Positions 62,043 through 64,000 of a stretch of DNA of 64,000 bases are shown here, piece after piece. Numbering within the stretch: the first letter of the stretch is position 1; the number at the start of each line of letters is the position of its first letter. The DNA lies in the NCBI RefSeq assembly GCF_014898815.1, contig NW_026515500.1, positions 1,364,001-1,428,000 of the forward strand, read 5' to 3'. The notes below the pieces were generated by a model. It was not told where the DNA came from. It made no database searches and worked only from the letters and a program-made list of their open reading frames with translations. Origin of the DNA: Panonychus citri (taxonomy: Eukaryota > Arthropoda > Arachnida > Trombidiformes > Tetranychidae). The translations under genes and the position numbers were made by a program.

Positions 62043-62771
62043 CGCAACAGCAACCGCAACAGCAACAACGACCTCAGCCACAGCGTCAAAGACAACCACG
62101 ACAATCACGACAACCACAGCAACCACAACAGTCCCAACCTCAACCCCAACCCCAACCCCAACCTCAGCCTCAACCACAACAAAAACAACAACAGCAACAA
62201 CAACAACAACAACGCGCCAATGCAACGGCTGATGGTAAGACGAAAAGTCTTCCTCCTTACGATGTGATGACTGTCGAGGATGTTTGGGTATACGTCGGTG
62301 ATACTTTAGTCGATGATGCTCAAAAATTCCAACAATTATTCCGAATTTTATCTAACGGTCTATCGGTTGTTCTTCAGAGTTTAAATAAATTCAAAGATGT
62401 GAAAAAGGTAAACATCAACTCTTCCTTGTGACTTTATCTTCTCTCTCTTAAGGATAAACAATTCTAATCCGCATAATCTTTTCTCTAAATCATCCAGCAA
62501 CGCGCTCTAACACCCGATGAAGCTAATCAAGAATTGAAACATAAAAAAGAGTTGGATAATCTTCAGAAACAAGTATCCAGAGCAAGAGTAAGTTTATCTG
62601 ATCTTTTTAGTTAATCTCCTTTTTTTTATTTTCTATTCACTAATATAAAGGGTTTTCGTTCATTGTCATATTCAGGAAATGGCCAAAGTTCAAGTAAGAC
62701 AAGAAGAGGAACCAATGAGACTTTCGAGCTTTAATAAACCAGTAGCGGAAATAATCGAGGAACCTGATTAA
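55322..62771 (+). CDS. ATRX: ATRX/XNP SNF2-family chromatin remodeler, frame interrupted in its N-terminal region
   Basis: DNA translocase that with DAXX-type partners deposits H3.3 on heterochromatin. The N-terminus (MSDLPCEKIGKKLEKMVTSL) leads into a long Ser/Asp/Glu/Lys-rich disordered region to 58681. Exons then: 59078-61477, 61555-61908, about 61980-62407, 62498-62587, 62676-62771. The SNF2 core has the Walker A loop MGLGKT (about 59.49 kb), DEGH box II (DEGHILKN, typical of ATRX), VLTGTPLQNN, then helicase C with STKAGGLGINL, FDASWNP and FRIYRFGQ. A QA-repeat and polyQ segment precede the C-terminal domain. There is no ADD zinc finger, as in insect XNP. Stops at 56471, 56595 and 57447 accompany a 0.9-kb tandem duplication, and the polyQ exon needs a 1-nt shift. 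I read these as assembly or allele defects in a real gene. Confidence 0.85.
56106..57069 (+). repeat. Tandem duplication unit 1 within ATRX
   Basis: Unit from the CAACAACAACAATTAAAATC run to the next occurrence of the same run at about 57070; period 964 bp. It contains an acidic (AACGAA/AACGAG)n tract and ~110 bp (about 56405-56520) absent from unit 2. Confidence 0.9.
57070..57930 (+). repeat. Tandem duplication unit 2 within ATRX
   Basis: Near-identical to unit 1 apart from loss of the ~110-bp acidic tract. Because the period is not a multiple of three, the first half of this unit is out of frame with the sequence before it. Its second half is in frame with the downstream exon. Confidence 0.9.
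61786..61868 (+). repeat. Coding Gln-Ala repeat
   Basis: About 13 tandem (CAG/CAA)(GCT/GCC/GCA) pairs encode QAQAQA.. in the ATRX C-terminal region. The next exon (61980-62220) is a CAA/CAG/CCA tract coding Gln/Pro. Confidence 0.9.
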
Positions 62772-63757
62772 TTGTCGATTTATTAATTTCTCAAAATGTT
62801 TCATAATTTCTTTGAAAAAAAGATCCATCGATTATCATCATTTTCGTTCTCAAATCTCATTCCGATTTATATTCTTCAGAGTCTGTAAATATTAATACCA
62901 CTGAACAATTCACTCACAGATTTAATTTCCATGATTAATTTAGAGTAATAGGATCAATTCTATTACTCTTTAATTGGCCGTACTTTTTTCCCCACCGGTG
63001 AAAGGGCACAACGATTAGATACCAAGATCGTTTTCTTTTCTTGACCGCAACCCAAACATGAAAGAAATTAAACTTTAATTGTAAATCTCATTTTTCTCAA
63101 GTCTTCTAATCAATCATGTAAGAACTGAATTTACTAAATCATTCTCACATTTATAAATATAAATATATTTCATTTCGAAAACTGGACACTCATTTGTACC
63201 ATCTCACCGATTCAATCGGATTTCGATTGATCAAATAAAACTGATTAATAATCTTTGATATTCTTGATTGATTCAAAGATGAGATTAATTGTCGCTAATC
63301 ATTTTGCGAGAAAAACAAACAAAATTTTAAAGATCTACAATTAAAGTGAAAACAAACTTCCTACTCATTATTTGTAAGTCTAAATAAATTTGTGCTATTA
63401 TTTGCTAGACAATTGTAATCAATTTAATTGGTATCGTTAGATTGGTTTAATTGTTTAACTTTCAATTGTAATTTCATTTACAAATATATTTTGTATCTTA
63501 TATTTATTGAAAATAAATTGCAACAATTTAAATTGATAACAGAAAAGTAAATATATAAAACAACTAATCAAAATGATAAACAAATGCAAAATCAGTCAAT
63601 AACCAGAATTTCATGAGGAAATTGATTGAATTGTTCATTTAACAAGTTTAAAAATACTAAACAATTATAATATCAATCATCTGATGCTCGGTGATGAAGT
63701 TTTCACTGATCAGTCCAGTTTATCGTTTCATTGATTTAACTAAACTGTTTGTACTGG
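62772..63757. other. ATRX 3' flank, intergenic
   Basis: AT-rich sequence with AATAAA-type signals (for example near 63234) between converging genes. No gene recognised. Confidence 0.4.
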
Positions 63758-64000
63758 TCAAGAATCGGGTTGATTATTGTTTTCAAGGAAATAAACAGTA
63801 ACATTGCCAATGACAGTTTCCATGTTTTTACAAACTAATTGAGTTTTCTGCTTCCTAATTGCCAAGAAATGTTCGAGTATAAAAGCATTGAAACCCGATA
63901 GAAGAGGTAACAATTCGTTAATATGAATCCAACGAACATCGACAATTTCATGAAGATCTTTAACCGGAGTCATGTTATTCTCATCGATTGGTTTCAATTG
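63758..64000 (-). CDS. C-terminal part of a gene running off the right edge, possibly Nudix-like
   Basis: About 80 codons are open on the minus strand from the window edge to the stop at 63758, with no credible ATG, so the gene begins outside. The segment IVDVRWIHINELLPLLSGFN resembles the region after the Nudix box where hydrolases read E-(I/V)-x-x-V-R-W-x-x-x-x-E-L. The Nudix box itself would lie outside the window, so the family call is tentative. Confidence 0.4.
   Translation of the reverse strand, partial: QLKPIDENNMTPVKDLHEIVDVRWIHINELLPLLSGFNAFILEHFLAIRKQKTQLVCKNMETVIGNVTVYFLENNNQPDS

Noticed and set aside
61947..62225. Val/Ala/Leu-rich minus-strand frame that looks like membrane protein
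   Set aside because: Complement of the CAA/CAG/CCA repeat; a composition artefact.
1..64000. Search for tRNA, rRNA and other structured RNA genes
   Set aside because: No A/B-box tRNA pattern or rRNA segment was recognised by eye; a covariance-model scan would be decisive.

Overview
The window is AT-rich animal nuclear DNA with short spliceosomal introns, many simple repeats (CT/AG, GAT/ATC, polyQ-type CAA) and metazoan genes. Innexins (protostome gap-junction proteins) and an LDLa-LRR-7TM relaxin-type receptor point to an invertebrate, probably an arthropod. The compact introns and low GC would suit an acariform mite, but that is an inference and the species is not established.

Layout. 3-857 (+): 3' end of an unidentified coding sequence entering from the left edge, followed by three consecutive perfect hairpins. 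1074-4176 (+): Ect2/Pebble RhoGEF, 8 exons. 5680-15344 (-): relaxin-receptor-like LGR, 14 coding exons that sum to an uninterrupted 849 codons. 18828-19711 (+): CIB2-like calcium- and integrin-binding protein. 20738-32751 (+): AHCYL1/IRBIT-type adenosylhomocysteinase-like gene, 12 coding exons, 517 codons. A diverged copy of its first exon and promoter lies at about 17868-18420, so CIB2 would be nested in the first intron of an alternative AHCYL transcript.

34263-50813 is a rearranged island. It holds one apparently intact two-exon innexin (34735-36284, -) and at least seven partial copies of it in both orientations. Mixed in are inverted and direct repeats, a Tc1/mariner transposase relic, a hAT transposase relic, an endonuclease-domain fragment and five or six short terminal-inverted-repeat elements. 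Two of these elements have convincing target-site evidence. Several innexin fragments join directly to transposon-type sequence.

50886-53560 carries a head-to-head pair, AAR2 (U5 snRNP assembly factor, -) and VMP1 (ER autophagy/lipid scramblase protein, +). They share a promoter of about 280 bp with a palindromic CTCF-like motif. 55322-62771 (+) is the chromatin remodeler ATRX/XNP. Its acidic N-terminal region contains a tandem duplication of about 0.9 kb that breaks the reading frame in this sequence. 63758-64000 (-) is the 3' end of another gene, possibly Nudix-like.

Most genes are independent housekeeping or signalling loci and there is no operon logic. The novelty is in the innexin/transposon island, the duplicated AHCYL first exon, the ATRX duplication and the hairpin array at the left edge. 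Exon limits were set by eye from GT/AG sites and reading-phase continuity; no alignment or expression data were used.
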